Shown here: positions 30,053 through 39,758 of the stretch, piece after piece
How the letters are laid out: each line of letters begins with the position of its first letter
How positions within the stretch are numbered: the first letter of the stretch is position 1
Assembly: GCA_902629585.1 (NCBI GenBank)
Contig: CACORI010000007.1
Coordinates: forward strand, 1-39,758
DNA: 39,758 nt
Reading direction: 5' to 3'
Origin: an uncultured Pelagibacteraceae bacterium
Lineage (GTDB): Bacteria > Pseudomonadota > Alphaproteobacteria > Pelagibacterales > Pelagibacteraceae
Translations under genes and position numbers: made by a program
The notes under the pieces: generated by a model
Seen by the model: only the letters and a program-made list of their open reading frames with translations
What the model was told of the DNA's origin: nothing
Databases searched by the model: none

Positions 30053-31972
30053 TTAATTTAGGGAAGCTTTATTTAAAGCTGAATAAGTTTTTAAAAATAA
30101 ATCTAAATCCATATTTTCTTGTTTATTAGAGTCCAACTTTCTAATAGTTACTGAGTTGCTGTCAACTTCTTTTTTACCACAAATTAATAAAAGAGGTATT
30201 TTTGTCAGTGAATGATCTCTTATTTTATAATTCAAGTTATGTTTTTTTAAATCGACTGCAGAACTCATGCCAGCTTCTTTTATTTTGTTAGAGACTTTTA
30301 TAGCATAATCATGAAACTCTTCAGATATTGGAATGACAACAGTTTGGAGAGGTGAGATCCAGAAAGGGAATTTACCAGCATAATTTTCAATTAAAATACC
30401 AATAAATCTTTCTAATGAACCAAATAACGCTCTATGCAACATCACAGGAACTTTTTTTGTTCCATCTTTATCAACATAAGATGCATCTAATCTCCCTGGT
30501 AAATTAAAATCTACTTGAAGTGTTCCACATTGCCAATCTCTACCAATTGCATCTCTTAAAACAAATTCAATTTTAGGACCATAAAAAGCTCCTTCTCCCT
30601 TATTAATACTGTACTCTAATTTAGATGCTTTTACTGCCTCTAATAATGATGCCTCAGCTTTATCCCAAATTTCATCATTCCCAACTCTAACTTCTGGCCG
30701 ATCTGCATATTTGAGGATTACATTTTCAAAACCAAGATCTTTATAAATATCTAAAATTAAATTGGTAACATTTAAGCACTCACTAGTAATTTGGTCTTCA
30801 GAACAAAATATATGGGCATCATCTTGTGTAAATGCTCTTACCCTTAATAGTCCATGTAAAGCACCTGATGGCTCATACCTATGAACCTTACCAAATTCTG
30901 TAATTCTTAGAGGTAAATCTCGATAACTTTTTAGACCTTGATTGAAAACTTGTATATGGCCCGGGCAATTCATTGGTTTTATTGCAAATACTTTTTCATC
31001 TGGTGTTTCAGATGTATACATGTTTTCACCATATTTTTCCCAATGACCAGATTTTTCCCATAACAACCGGTCTAATACTTCAGGTGTATTTACCTCTTTA
31101 TAGCCAGCTGCATCTTGTTTTGCTCTCATATAATTTATCAACTTTTGAAATATAGCCCACCCTTTCTCGTGCCAAAAAACTGAGCCTGGGCTCTCCTCTC
31201 TAAAATGGAATAAATCCATTTCTTTACCTAACTTTCTGTGATCTCTTTTTTCTGCCTCTTCAATTCTTTTTAAATATGCATCTAAATCTTTTTGATTGGC
31301 CCAACCAGTTCCATAAATTCTTTGAAGCATCTCATTTTTTGAGTCTCCACGCCAGTATGCTCCGGAAACTTTTGTAAGTTTAAAAGCTTTAACAATTTTA
31401 CCAGAAGATAATAAATGAGGCCCCCTACATAAATCATACCACGTATCACCATGGTGATAAACTGATAGCTCCTCACTCTCAGGGATACTCTCTATTATTT
31501 CAGCTTTATATTTTTCCCCAATCTTTTTAAAATGACTTATTGCCTTTTTTCTTTCCCAAACTTCTCTTCTAGTTTTTACATCCTTATCAATTATTTCTAG
31601 CATTCTTTTTTCAATTTTTTTTAAATCATCACTTGTAAAAGGCTCCTTTCTGGCAAAGTCGTAATAAAAACCATTTTCTATTACTGGTCCAATAGTCACC
31701 TGTGTACCAGGAAATAATTCTTGAACAGCCATAGCCATAATATGTGCTGTATCGTGTCTAATCACTTCTAATCCCTCAGGATCTTTTGAGGTAAAAATTT
31801 TTACTGAACAATCTTTATCTATTTCAAAATATAAATCTCTCATTTCACCATCAACACTCATGACTAAGGCTTGCTTAGATAGAGATTTACTAATCTTATC
31901 AGCAACTTCTAAACCGGTTACTGTTTTTTTAAAATCTAAATTTTTACCGTCAGGTAATGTTATAGTAGGCAT
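30053..31972 (-). CDS. thrS: Threonyl-tRNA synthetase
   Basis: ThrS charges tRNA-Thr and edits Ser-tRNA-Thr. The 639-residue protein has an N-terminal TGS domain (1-60), the editing domain with HDTAHIMAM (H73, H77) and CRGPHL, the class II catalytic core (MNCPGHIQVF, RITEFGKVHRYEPSG, RVRAFTQDDAHIF), and a C-terminal anticodon-binding domain. Length matches E. coli (642). It is immediately preceded by a glycosyltransferase gene and followed by infC, both with zero spacing. Confidence 0.97.
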   Translation of the reverse strand: MPTITLPDGKNLDFKKTVTGLEVADKISKSLSKQALVMSVDGEMRDLYFEIDKDCSVKIFTSKDPEGLEVIRHDTAHIMAMAVQELFPGTQVTIGPVIENGFYYDFARKEPFTSDDLKKIEKRMLEIIDKDVKTRREVWERKKAISHFKKIGEKYKAEIIESIPESEELSVYHHGDTWYDLCRGPHLLSSGKIVKAFKLTKVSGAYWRGDSKNEMLQRIYGTGWANQKDLDAYLKRIEEAEKRDHRKLGKEMDLFHFREESPGSVFWHEKGWAIFQKLINYMRAKQDAAGYKEVNTPEVLDRLLWEKSGHWEKYGENMYTSETPDEKVFAIKPMNCPGHIQVFNQGLKSYRDLPLRITEFGKVHRYEPSGALHGLLRVRAFTQDDAHIFCSEDQITSECLNVTNLILDIYKDLGFENVILKYADRPEVRVGNDEIWDKAEASLLEAVKASKLEYSINKGEGAFYGPKIEFVLRDAIGRDWQCGTLQVDFNLPGRLDASYVDKDGTKKVPVMLHRALFGSLERFIGILIENYAGKFPFWISPLQTVVIPISEEFHDYAIKVSNKIKEAGMSSAVDLKKHNLNYKIRDHSLTKIPLLLICGKKEVDSNSVTIRKLDSNKQENMDLDLFLKTYSALNKASLN

Positions 31973-33127
31973 TTAAATAATTAATTTTTTATATTCTGAA
32001 TAAGTAGAAAAACACATTTTTTCAACATTAAATTTTTCAACAACATTTTTTCTACCCCTAGCTCCCATAGATTGCAATGTTAATTCATCTAGACTTAAAG
32101 CTTTAAGAATTTTTTCACTTAGTGATTTAGCATTGCCAGATTTAAATAAAAAACCAGTTTTTTCATCAATAACTGTTTCTCTAGAACCACCTATATCACT
32201 TGCTATGATCAATTTTTGCATCGATTGTGCTTCAACAGCTACGCGGCCAAAAGCTTCTGGTTCTATAGAGGCTGAAATAACAATATCTGAAACTTTATAA
32301 GCCAATGCCATATCTTTACAATTATCGATAAATTTAATTTGATTTGTTATTCGATACTGTTCACTCAAACGAAACAACTTTTTTTTATACAAATCACGAC
32401 CTTGGTCACTTCCAAGTATAACAGCATAAAAAGCTTCATAACCTAGTTGAATATTTACTAAATTAATAGACTCTAAAAATAATTCTTGCCCTTTCCAAGA
32501 TGTCAATCTTCCTGGCATAAGAATTATCTTTTTTTTTTCATTAATTTCCCAACTTTTCAACAGTTTATTTTCATCCGCCTCTATTTTTGTACTCGCATCA
32601 AAATAATCTACATTAATTCCTCTGAATATGACTAAAAATTTTTTTTTAACATTTAAATATTCTGAGTAATTTTCTTTAATATGAGAAAATATAAAATTTG
32701 ATCCAGCAATAATCAAATCAGATTTAATCATGACCGAATTATATATTTTTTTTAATCTATTATTGAAATTATAGGTACCATGAAAAGTTGTAACAAATTT
32801 TCTTCCAGTTAATTTTGTTGCTATTAAACAAGACCATGCTGGTGCTCTACTCCTAGCATGGACTATTTGAATATTATAAAAAAAAATTATTGCAATAAGG
32901 GCAATTCCATTAAACAAGATTAAAAGAGGATTTTTACTATTAACAGGAAGCTTTATAATTTTAACTTTTTCCTTATCAACAAATTTAATTAATTCTCCAC
33001 CGCTTGTAACTATAAAAGATTTACAATTATTTTCTGGAAGATAATGTGCAATGTCATAACAACCTGTTTCAGCTCCTCCAAAACCTAATTTTGGTATGAC
33101 TTGTAAAACATTTATATTAGACGACAT
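31973..33127 (-). CDS. Family 4 glycosyltransferase (GT-B fold)
   Basis: This 384-residue GT4 enzyme has an N-terminal acceptor domain starting LQVIPKLGFGGAETGCYDIA, the strand FVTTFHGTYNFNN, the linker MPGRLTSWKGQELFLES, and the nucleotide-sugar site EPEAFGRVAVEAQSM with the paired glutamates. A hydrophobic stretch at about 69-86 may give membrane contact. It probably adds a sugar to a lipid carrier or lipopolysaccharide core. It ends directly at the thrS start codon, so the two are probably co-transcribed despite unrelated roles. Confidence 0.9.
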   Translation of the reverse strand: MSSNINVLQVIPKLGFGGAETGCYDIAHYLPENNCKSFIVTSGGELIKFVDKEKVKIIKLPVNSKNPLLILFNGIALIAIIFFYNIQIVHARSRAPAWSCLIATKLTGRKFVTTFHGTYNFNNRLKKIYNSVMIKSDLIIAGSNFIFSHIKENYSEYLNVKKKFLVIFRGINVDYFDASTKIEADENKLLKSWEINEKKKIILMPGRLTSWKGQELFLESINLVNIQLGYEAFYAVILGSDQGRDLYKKKLFRLSEQYRITNQIKFIDNCKDMALAYKVSDIVISASIEPEAFGRVAVEAQSMQKLIIASDIGGSRETVIDEKTGFLFKSGNAKSLSEKILKALSLDELTLQSMGARGRKNVVEKFNVEKMCFSTYSEYKKLII

Positions 33128-33135
33128 TAAATAAG

Positions 33136-33145
33136 ATTATATAAT
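33136..33145. promoter_or_regulatory. Palindromic double -10 box between divergent genes
   Basis: ATTATATAAT contains TATAAT on both strands. It lies in the 42-base gap between the GT4 gene (minus) and the alpha/beta hydrolase gene (plus). On the plus strand the box ends 24 bases before the hydrolase ATG. It could serve one or both directions, though on the minus strand it is only eight bases from the GT4 start, which would give a near-leaderless message. No convincing -35 was found. Confidence 0.35.
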
Positions 33146-33169
33146 ATTAGATAAAACTAATAAACTTTA

Positions 33170-33916
33170 ATGACTAATTTTAAATACATAAAAATAAGCA
33201 AATTAAAAAAAATCAGATATCTGATGCATGAACAAAAGAATACAACCTATATTGTTTTTTTACATGGATTCATGTCAGATTTGAATGGTAAAAAACCCAA
33301 AGCCTTTTTAAATTTTGCAAAAAGAAACAAATTTGGATACCTCGCTCTTGAATATTCTGGTCATGGGAAATCATCAGGTAAATTTATTAATGGAAATATC
33401 ACAAAATGGACACGAGAGACTTTTTTATTAATTAAAAAGGTTGTAAAAAAAAATAAAATGATACTAATTGGGTCAAGTATGGGAGCTTGGATAGCAATTA
33501 ACCAATTCAAATATTTTCAAAAACAAATTAACGGTTTTTTAGGAATAGGATCTGCACCTGATTTTCTTAATCATCTAATGTGGAAAAAATTTTCAAATAA
33601 AATGAAAAAAGAAATTAGGAGGGATGGCATCATTAATTTAAAACATGGAGAATATGAATATCCCATTACATATCAATTAATTAAAGATGGTAAGAAAAAT
33701 AAAGTTTTAAATAAGAAAATTATAAAAAATTTAAATGTCACTATGGTGCATGGTAGTAAAGATAAATCAGTTCCTGTTTCTTACTCAAAAAAAGTTTTAA
33801 AGATTTTCAAAAATGCTAATAAAAAATTAGTAATTGTTAAAAATGGAGATCATAGTCTTTCATCAACCAAATGGTTAAATTTATTACAGAAAGAGCTTAA
33901 ATTAATTGTTAACTGA
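33170..33916 (+). CDS. Alpha/beta hydrolase
   Basis: This 248-residue protein has the alpha/beta hydrolase order of motifs. The oxyanion loop HGFMSDLNGKK follows the first strands, the nucleophile elbow is GSSMGA (serine about 110), the acid is in VHGSKDKSVP, and the histidine is in NGDHSLSS. The form resembles small carboxylesterases and palmitoyl-thioesterase-like hydrolases (ABHD10-like). No signal peptide is seen, so it is cytoplasmic. The substrate is unknown. It overlaps the convergent gltB gene by eight bases. Confidence 0.87.
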   Translation: MTNFKYIKISKLKKIRYLMHEQKNTTYIVFLHGFMSDLNGKKPKAFLNFAKRNKFGYLALEYSGHGKSSGKFINGNITKWTRETFLLIKKVVKKNKMILIGSSMGAWIAINQFKYFQKQINGFLGIGSAPDFLNHLMWKKFSNKMKKEIRRDGIINLKHGEYEYPITYQLIKDGKKNKVLNKKIIKNLNVTMVHGSKDKSVPVSYSKKVLKIFKNANKKLVIVKNGDHSLSSTKWLNLLQKELKLIVN

Positions 33917-36900
33917 CATTTTTAATTTTATATTTATTTGATAAAGGGTTTTTAAGTTTATCTAGCATTTCCTTTGGACAAACTTGAACAAAATTTTTTA
34001 CCTCTTCATCAAAATTAGTAATAATTTTTTTAGATAATATAGATTCTGTCTCTTTATAATGCTCAATTATTAGATCCTTCAAAAAGACTGACCAATAATC
34101 GGTTTCAATATTTTGCCAAACAACTGAATCTGGATTAATTTTTTTTTCAAATTCTCTATCTTTATTATAAATAAAGGCCATACCTCCTGTCATTCCTGCA
34201 GCAAAATTATCACCAACATTTCCAAGTATTACAACTGTGCCTCCCGTCATATATTCACATCCATTGGAGTCACATCCTTCTATAACTGTTGTAGCACCTG
34301 AATTTCTAACTGCAAATCTATCACCTGCTTGACCTGCTGCAAAAAGTTTTCCTGATGTAGCTCCGTATAGGACAGTATTTCCTATTATTGTATTTTCATT
34401 TGAAATTAAATTACTCTCATCAGACAATTTTATTGAAATTGTAGCCCCAGATAAACCTTTTCCAACATAATCATTTGCATCACCTTTGAGCACGAGTTTT
34501 AAACCTTTTGCCGAAAAGGCTCCAAAAGATTGGCCAGCAGATCCTTTAAAATTGAGAACTAAAAAGTTTTCTTTTAGTTTATCATACCCATATTTTTTAT
34601 ACAAATAATGAGAAATTCTAGTTCCTACTGCTCTATTTGTATTTTTTATATGATATTCTTTCTCTGGTTTTTGAGACTTATCTAATAATTGTTCTATTTC
34701 AGGCCATATAGCTTGATCTAAGGTATCAGGTACATCATTGATAACTTGTTTTTGACAATATCTTTTATTATTGCCTGGATCAGCTTGCACAAACAATGGG
34801 TTTAAGTCTAGATCGTCTAAATTTGGAGAGGCTTTGTTTACTTGCATTAATAAATCTGTTCTTCCAATAATTTCATTTAAAGATTTGAAACCAAGAGTTG
34901 CTAATATTTCTCTTACCTCTGTTGCGATAAATGTAAATAAATTTACTATCTTATCTGGAGTTCCGGTAAATTTTTCTCTTAGTTTCTCATCTTGAGTACA
35001 AACTCCAACTGGACATGTATTAGAATGACACTGCCTAACCATTATGCATCCCATTGCAACCAAAGCCGTAGTTGCAACTCCAAATTCCTCTGCACCCATC
35101 ATGGCAGCTATAACAACATCTCTACCAGTTTTAATTCCACCATCAGTTCTTAAAGTTACTTTATGTCTTAGATTATTTAATGTCAGAACTTGATTAGCTT
35201 CTGTCAATCCCATCTCCCAAGGAATACCAACGTATTTGACACTTGTTTGAGGTGTCGCTCCAGTACCGCCATTATGCCCTGATATCAAGATTATATCAGC
35301 TTTAGCTTTTGCAACACCAGCAGCAATAGTCCCTACACCAGAAGACGCAACCAGCTTTACTCCTATTCTAGCTTTAGGATTAATTTGTTTTAGATCATAA
35401 ATGAGTTGGGCCAAGTCTTCAATTGAGTAAATATCATGATGCGGTGGTGGAGAAATTAAAGTGACTCCAGGTGTAGAGTGACGTAGTTTTGCTATCTCAT
35501 CAGTTACCTTAAATCCGGGCAATTGACCACCCTCTCCTGGTTTCGCACCTTGGGCAATCTTTATTTCAATCTCATTACAATTATTAAGATAGTTTATTGT
35601 AACCCCAAACCTTGCAGAAGCAATTTGTTTCACTCTTGAATTAGCACTATCTCCACTATCCATAATCTTAAATCTTTTTTCATCCTCACCACCTTCTCCA
35701 CTGCAAGAAGCACCTTTGATTCTATTCATTCCAATCGCTAAAGTTTCATGTGCCTCTTTAGATAATGCACCGTGGGACATGCTCCCACTTCCAAATCTTT
35801 TTAAAATATTTTCAAGAGGCTCAACATCTGAAATATTTATTGAGGGATTTAATTTTTTTTTTCTAAAATCAACTAAATCTCTCAAATTTATTGGTGGAAG
35901 ATTATAAATACCCTCAGCATATTTTTTATAAGCTGAATATGAATTTGAACCTACAGCGCTTTGTAATAGATGTATTAATCTTCCTTGATATTGGTGAGTT
36001 TCACCATTCTTTCTGTATCTATAAATTCCTCCAATCGGTAAAACAGTCTCAGTGCTTTCAAAAGCTTCTTTGTGTATTTCTCTAATTTTTTTTTCTATTC
36101 CTAATAATCCAATACCTGAAATTTTTGAAGTTACACCAGGAAAATAATCATCAACTATTGTTCTGCTCAAACCTACTGTTTCGAAATTACAACCACCTCT
36201 GTAAGAACTTAAAACTGATATACCCATTTTTGACATTATTTTTAAAAGACCTGCATTCACAGACTTGATATATCTTTGTACACATTCATCAAAACTAAAT
36301 TGACCAAAAAGTTTTTTTTCATGTCTGTGGTATAAGCTGTCAAAGGCTAAATAAGGATTTACAGTAGTTGCACCAACACCAATCAAAGTCGCGAAAGAAT
36401 GAGTATCTAAAGCCTCACCTGATTGAACATTGATTGATACATATCCTCTTAATTTTTTTTTAATTAAAAAAGTATTAATAGCTCCTACGCAAAGCAACAT
36501 AGGCATTGGAAGTTTTTTTGGGGTAAGATCTTTATCACTTAAAATTAGTTGAGTCACACCTTGCCTAACAGCAATTTCCGCGTCTTTTTGAATTCTTTCT
36601 ATTGCATTTGACAATGTATCTAAATGAGTGAATGTACAATCAATAATTTCAGAATTCTTACCAAAAAAATTAGTAAACTTTTTAAATTGGGTGTTTGACA
36701 AAATTGGACTATTTAAAACATAAATATTTTCTTTAGTTAAAGTATCAAAGTCTAATATGTTACCAAGATTTCCAAATCTTGTTTTTAAACTCATGACTTT
36801 ATTCTCTCTTAAAGAATCTATTGGAGGATTGGTCACCTGGCTAAAATTTTGTCTGAAAAAATGATATAGTGGTCTATATTTATCAGATAGGACAGCTAAA

Positions 36901-38414
36901 GGTGTATCATCACCCATAGACCCTGTTGCTTCTTTAGCATCCTCAGCCATTGGATGTAAAATTAATTCTAAATCTTCTAAACTAATTCCATAAGTATACT
37001 GTCTTCTTCTTAAATCTTCCCCGCTATATGAAAATTTTTCATTAGAAATTGGCAACTTTTCATCTAAATCAATAATTTGATTATTAAAATGTTTAAATTC
37101 TTTAGCTAAATAATCTTTAATTTTTTCATTTGAAAAAACTTTACCTTTTTCAATTCTTACTCCTATAATTTCCCCTGGTCCTAATCTTCCTTTTGAAATA
37201 ATTTTTTTCTCATTTAATTCAAACATACCTGTTTCAGATCCTGCAAAAAATAATTTATCCTTTGTTATTGAATATCTAAGAGGTCTTAATCCATTTCTAT
37301 CATTTGCTGCTATTACCCATTCATTATCTGTAGCTGCGATTGCAGCGGGACCATCCCATGGTTCCATAGTGCTATTTAAAAAATTAAATAGTTGTTGATG
37401 ACTTTTCGATAATGTTTTGTTTTTTTTGGACCAGGCATCTGGTATCAACATCAGTTTTGCCAATGGTGCTGGTTGACCAGATTTATTTAAAAGTTCAAAA
37501 ACATTATCTAATGCAGCTGAGTCAGAAACTCCTTTTTGAATTACAGGTTTTAAATTTTCTATATTATCAAAAAGAGGGCTACTCATTTCTTGCTCATGAA
37601 CTTTCATCCAATTTTTATTTCCTTTGTAAGTATTTATTTCTCCATTGTGTGCAATTGCTCTGAACGGTTGTGCTAAGCTCCAGCTGGGAGCGGTATTAGT
37701 GGAAAATCTTTGATGAAATATTGCATATCTTGAGACAAATCTTTGATCTTTTAAATCTAAATAAAAATCTGATATTGCCTCTGCCAAATACAATCCTTTG
37801 TAAATAATAGATTTGGAACTAATTGAACAAATATAAAAATTATTTAAAGATAGCTCTAAAGCTTTATTTTCTATTCTTTTTCTTACTTCGTAAATTTTTC
37901 TCTCTAGTTTTCTATCTGTTAGATTTGTGTCATTTGATTTAAATAAAACTTGAATAATTTCTGGCATTGTTTGGAAGGCCTTTTCTCCTAAAACTTTTGG
38001 ATTTACCGGTACTTGTCTCCAACCATAAATGCTAAAATTATTTTTGGTTAATTCGCTTTCAACAATTGTTTTACAACTCTCCTGTGATGAATAATCATTT
38101 CTTGGTAGAAAAATCATTCCAACACAAATTTCTGAGTTATCATAATCGTGTCCTGTTACCTCAATTTTTTCTATAAAAAAATCTTTTGGAATTTCTAAAT
38201 GGATTCCTGCACCATCGCCTGTTTTTCCATCAGCATCTACTGCACCACGGTGCCAAACTGCTTTAAGAGCTTCAATACCATACTCAACAACTGCTCTTGA
38301 TTTTTTCCCTTCAGTTGAGGCAATTACCCCAACACCACAAGCATCGTGCTCCATTTCCTCTGAATAAACATGATTTTCAGTTAATAACTTAAGATTTTTT
38401 TTGTAAATTTTCAT
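33909..38414 (-). CDS. gltB: Glutamate synthase (NADPH) large subunit
   Basis: GltB converts glutamine and 2-oxoglutarate to two glutamates, the main ammonium assimilation route with glutamine synthetase. The 1501-residue protein starts with a short propeptide before the catalytic Cys26 in EHDACGVGVIAS (class II glutaminase domain, to about 430). A central domain and the FMN-binding synthase domain (about 850-1220, GEGGEDEKRF and SGHNGGTGATP) follow, then the [3Fe-4S] cysteines in CHSNTCPVGVC (about 1130) and the C-terminal beta-helix. It overlaps gltD by one base. Confidence 0.98.
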   Translation of the reverse strand: MKIYKKNLKLLTENHVYSEEMEHDACGVGVIASTEGKKSRAVVEYGIEALKAVWHRGAVDADGKTGDGAGIHLEIPKDFFIEKIEVTGHDYDNSEICVGMIFLPRNDYSSQESCKTIVESELTKNNFSIYGWRQVPVNPKVLGEKAFQTMPEIIQVLFKSNDTNLTDRKLERKIYEVRKRIENKALELSLNNFYICSISSKSIIYKGLYLAEAISDFYLDLKDQRFVSRYAIFHQRFSTNTAPSWSLAQPFRAIAHNGEINTYKGNKNWMKVHEQEMSSPLFDNIENLKPVIQKGVSDSAALDNVFELLNKSGQPAPLAKLMLIPDAWSKKNKTLSKSHQQLFNFLNSTMEPWDGPAAIAATDNEWVIAANDRNGLRPLRYSITKDKLFFAGSETGMFELNEKKIISKGRLGPGEIIGVRIEKGKVFSNEKIKDYLAKEFKHFNNQIIDLDEKLPISNEKFSYSGEDLRRRQYTYGISLEDLELILHPMAEDAKEATGSMGDDTPLAVLSDKYRPLYHFFRQNFSQVTNPPIDSLRENKVMSLKTRFGNLGNILDFDTLTKENIYVLNSPILSNTQFKKFTNFFGKNSEIIDCTFTHLDTLSNAIERIQKDAEIAVRQGVTQLILSDKDLTPKKLPMPMLLCVGAINTFLIKKKLRGYVSINVQSGEALDTHSFATLIGVGATTVNPYLAFDSLYHRHEKKLFGQFSFDECVQRYIKSVNAGLLKIMSKMGISVLSSYRGGCNFETVGLSRTIVDDYFPGVTSKISGIGLLGIEKKIREIHKEAFESTETVLPIGGIYRYRKNGETHQYQGRLIHLLQSAVGSNSYSAYKKYAEGIYNLPPINLRDLVDFRKKKLNPSINISDVEPLENILKRFGSGSMSHGALSKEAHETLAIGMNRIKGASCSGEGGEDEKRFKIMDSGDSANSRVKQIASARFGVTINYLNNCNEIEIKIAQGAKPGEGGQLPGFKVTDEIAKLRHSTPGVTLISPPPHHDIYSIEDLAQLIYDLKQINPKARIGVKLVASSGVGTIAAGVAKAKADIILISGHNGGTGATPQTSVKYVGIPWEMGLTEANQVLTLNNLRHKVTLRTDGGIKTGRDVVIAAMMGAEEFGVATTALVAMGCIMVRQCHSNTCPVGVCTQDEKLREKFTGTPDKIVNLFTFIATEVREILATLGFKSLNEIIGRTDLLMQVNKASPNLDDLDLNPLFVQADPGNNKRYCQKQVINDVPDTLDQAIWPEIEQLLDKSQKPEKEYHIKNTNRAVGTRISHYLYKKYGYDKLKENFLVLNFKGSAGQSFGAFSAKGLKLVLKGDANDYVGKGLSGATISIKLSDESNLISNENTIIGNTVLYGATSGKLFAAGQAGDRFAVRNSGATTVIEGCDSNGCEYMTGGTVVILGNVGDNFAAGMTGGMAFIYNKDREFEKKINPDSVVWQNIETDYWSVFLKDLIIEHYKETESILSKKIITNFDEEVKNFVQVCPKEMLDKLKNPLSNKYKIKNVS

Positions 38415-39758
38415 TATGCTACTTTAGTTTTTTTTATTTCTAAATTTTCAAGATAAGACTTAATTGCTAAAGCTGCGTCCCTTCCGTCTTTAATGGCCCA
38501 AACCACTAATGAAGCTCCTCTAATTATATCTCCAGCAGCAAATACTCCTTTAATATTTGTCTCCATGGTATCAAAATCTGTTTTTAAAGTTCCCCACTTA
38601 GTAACTTGTAATTCCTGGGCATCAAATAAATGTGGAAGATCCTCTGGATCAAAACCAAGAGCTTTGATTACCATATCAGCTTTAATATTAAACTCCGATC
38701 CCTCTTTAATTTCAGGTCTTCTTCTACCCGACTCATCTGGATCTCCTAATTCAATTTGGTCGACAATCAAATTTTCGATTTTATTTTTACCTTTAAATTC
38801 TTTTGGGCTCGACAACCAAACAAATTCCACACCTTCTTCTTCAGCGTTTGCAACTTCTCTTGCAGAACCAGGCATATTTTCTTTATCTCTTCTGTATAGA
38901 CATTTTACTGACTTAGCTTTTTGTCTTATTGAAGTTCTCACACAGTCCATTGCAGTGTCTCCACCACCAATTACAACAACATCTTTTCCCTCAGCATTTA
39001 ATATACCTTTATCAAACAGTTCTACTTTATCACCTAAACCTTTTTTGTTTGAAGCGGTTAAAAATTCCATTGCTGGGAAAATATTATCAAGGTCACTACC
39101 TGGTAAATTAATTTCCCTTGGTTTATAAACTCCAGTCGCTATTAAAATTGCATCATGTTTTTTTCTAAGTTGACTCAGAGTTGCATCTTTACCAACTTCA
39201 AAGTTCTGAACAAATTCTATACCTCCATCTTTTAGAAGTTTTGTTCTTCTTTCGACAACGTGCTTTTCCAGCTTAAAATTTGGGATTCCATAAATTAAAA
39301 GTCCACCTGGTCTATCATACCTATCATATACAGTAATTTTATATCCAATTTTTCTCAATTCTTCTGCGGCTGCTAGTCCTGCTGGACCTGCACCAATAAT
39401 TCCAACACTTTGATCTTTTTCAAATTTTAGATTAATTGGTTTAACCCATCCTTGCTCCCAAGCATTATCAGTAATATATTTTTCCATAGAACCAATTGTT
39501 ACAGTTCCATGTCCTGATTGTTCTATAACGCAATTTCCCTCACAAAGTCTATCTTGAGGACATATTCTTCCACACACTTCTGGCATATTATTAGTACTTT
39601 GGGATAGTTCGTAGGCTTCTTTTAGTCTACCTTCCGCTGTAAGTTTTAGCCAATCTGGTATATTATTACTTAATGGACAATGAACTTGACAAAAAGGGAC
39701 ACCACATTGCGAACACCTGCTAGATTGTTCTTGTGCTTTTTGTGTTAAAAACTCATCA
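38414..39758 (-). CDS. gltD: Glutamate synthase small subunit (5' end cut by the window)
   Basis: GltD passes electrons from NADPH through FAD and Fe-S clusters to GltB. The reading frame stays open to the window edge at 39758, so the first ATG inside (39586) is internal and the start lies beyond. The visible part has both cysteine clusters for [4Fe-4S] centres (CSQCGVPFCQVHCP and CGRICPQDRLCEGNC), the FAD site GIIGAGPAGLAAAEEL, the NADPH site VVVIGGGDTAMDC, and the closing GVFAAGDIIRGASLVVWAI. About 448 residues are present, so only a short N-terminal part is missing. Confidence 0.96.
   Translation of the reverse strand, partial: DEFLTQKAQEQSSRCSQCGVPFCQVHCPLSNNIPDWLKLTAEGRLKEAYELSQSTNNMPEVCGRICPQDRLCEGNCVIEQSGHGTVTIGSMEKYITDNAWEQGWVKPINLKFEKDQSVGIIGAGPAGLAAAEELRKIGYKITVYDRYDRPGGLLIYGIPNFKLEKHVVERRTKLLKDGGIEFVQNFEVGKDATLSQLRKKHDAILIATGVYKPREINLPGSDLDNIFPAMEFLTASNKKGLGDKVELFDKGILNAEGKDVVVIGGGDTAMDCVRTSIRQKAKSVKCLYRRDKENMPGSAREVANAEEEGVEFVWLSSPKEFKGKNKIENLIVDQIELGDPDESGRRRPEIKEGSEFNIKADMVIKALGFDPEDLPHLFDAQELQVTKWGTLKTDFDTMETNIKGVFAAGDIIRGASLVVWAIKDGRDAALAIKSYLENLEIKKTKVA

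Noticed and set aside
38493..39128. 211-residue ORF on the plus strand
   Set aside because: It is antisense to gltD, which has complete FAD, NADPH and Fe-S motifs in its own frame; the antisense product is serine/leucine-rich without a recognisable domain.

Overview
The window looks like a chromosomal segment of a SAR11-type marine alphaproteobacterium (Candidatus Pelagibacter or a close relative). The inference rests on the strongly AT-rich sequence, lysine- and asparagine-rich proteins, almost no intergenic DNA, and a typically alphaproteobacterial gene set and order (rnpA-yidD-yidC-argB-dapD-dapE; def-fmt-truA; aroK-aroB; bolA-DnaJ-cobS-cobT; a RegB-type kinase). No phage, insertion sequence or CRISPR array was seen.

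Layout. 1-6962 (+): the end of rnpA, then yidD, yidC, argB, a HAD phosphatase, dapD, dapE, a histone-deacetylase-family hydrolase and a SET-domain protein. 6942-11076 (-): a small membrane protein, a 588-residue exported protein of unknown function, then def, fmt and truA. 11134-12739 (+): aroK and aroB. 12728-12988 (-): a BolA protein, divergent from 13007-16294 (+), which carries a zinc-knuckle J-domain protein, cobS and cobT. 16291-19631 (-): gyrB followed by a RegB-like sensor kinase. 19738-23569: an accessory-looking sugar cassette (SDR enzyme, tRNA-Ser(GGA), GT17, Gfo/Idh/MocA oxidoreductase, GT61). 23556-33127 (-): a translation block read as GT4 glycosyltransferase, thrS, infC, rpmI, rplT, pheS, pheT, lepA. 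33170-33916 (+): an alpha/beta hydrolase. 33909-39758 (-): gltB and most of gltD, running off the right edge.

How the genes work together. Most encode core functions: membrane-protein insertion, arginine, lysine/diaminopimelate and shikimate synthesis, N-formylmethionine handling, translation initiation and aminoacylation, DNA supercoiling, and ammonium assimilation through glutamate synthase. The less ordinary parts are the HDAC-like plus SET-domain pair between dapE and truA, the bolA/J-protein/cobS/cobT block beside a redox-type kinase, the unknown exported protein with its overlapping small membrane ORF, and the glycosyltransferase genes around the tRNA-Ser gene.

Architecture. All five convergent gene pairs overlap at their 3' ends, two divergent pairs are separated by only 18 bp, and many same-strand neighbours overlap or abut. 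There is no gene-free stretch longer than about 110 bases, apart from the 138-base gap between the SDR gene and the GT17 gene, most of which is the tRNA-Ser gene.
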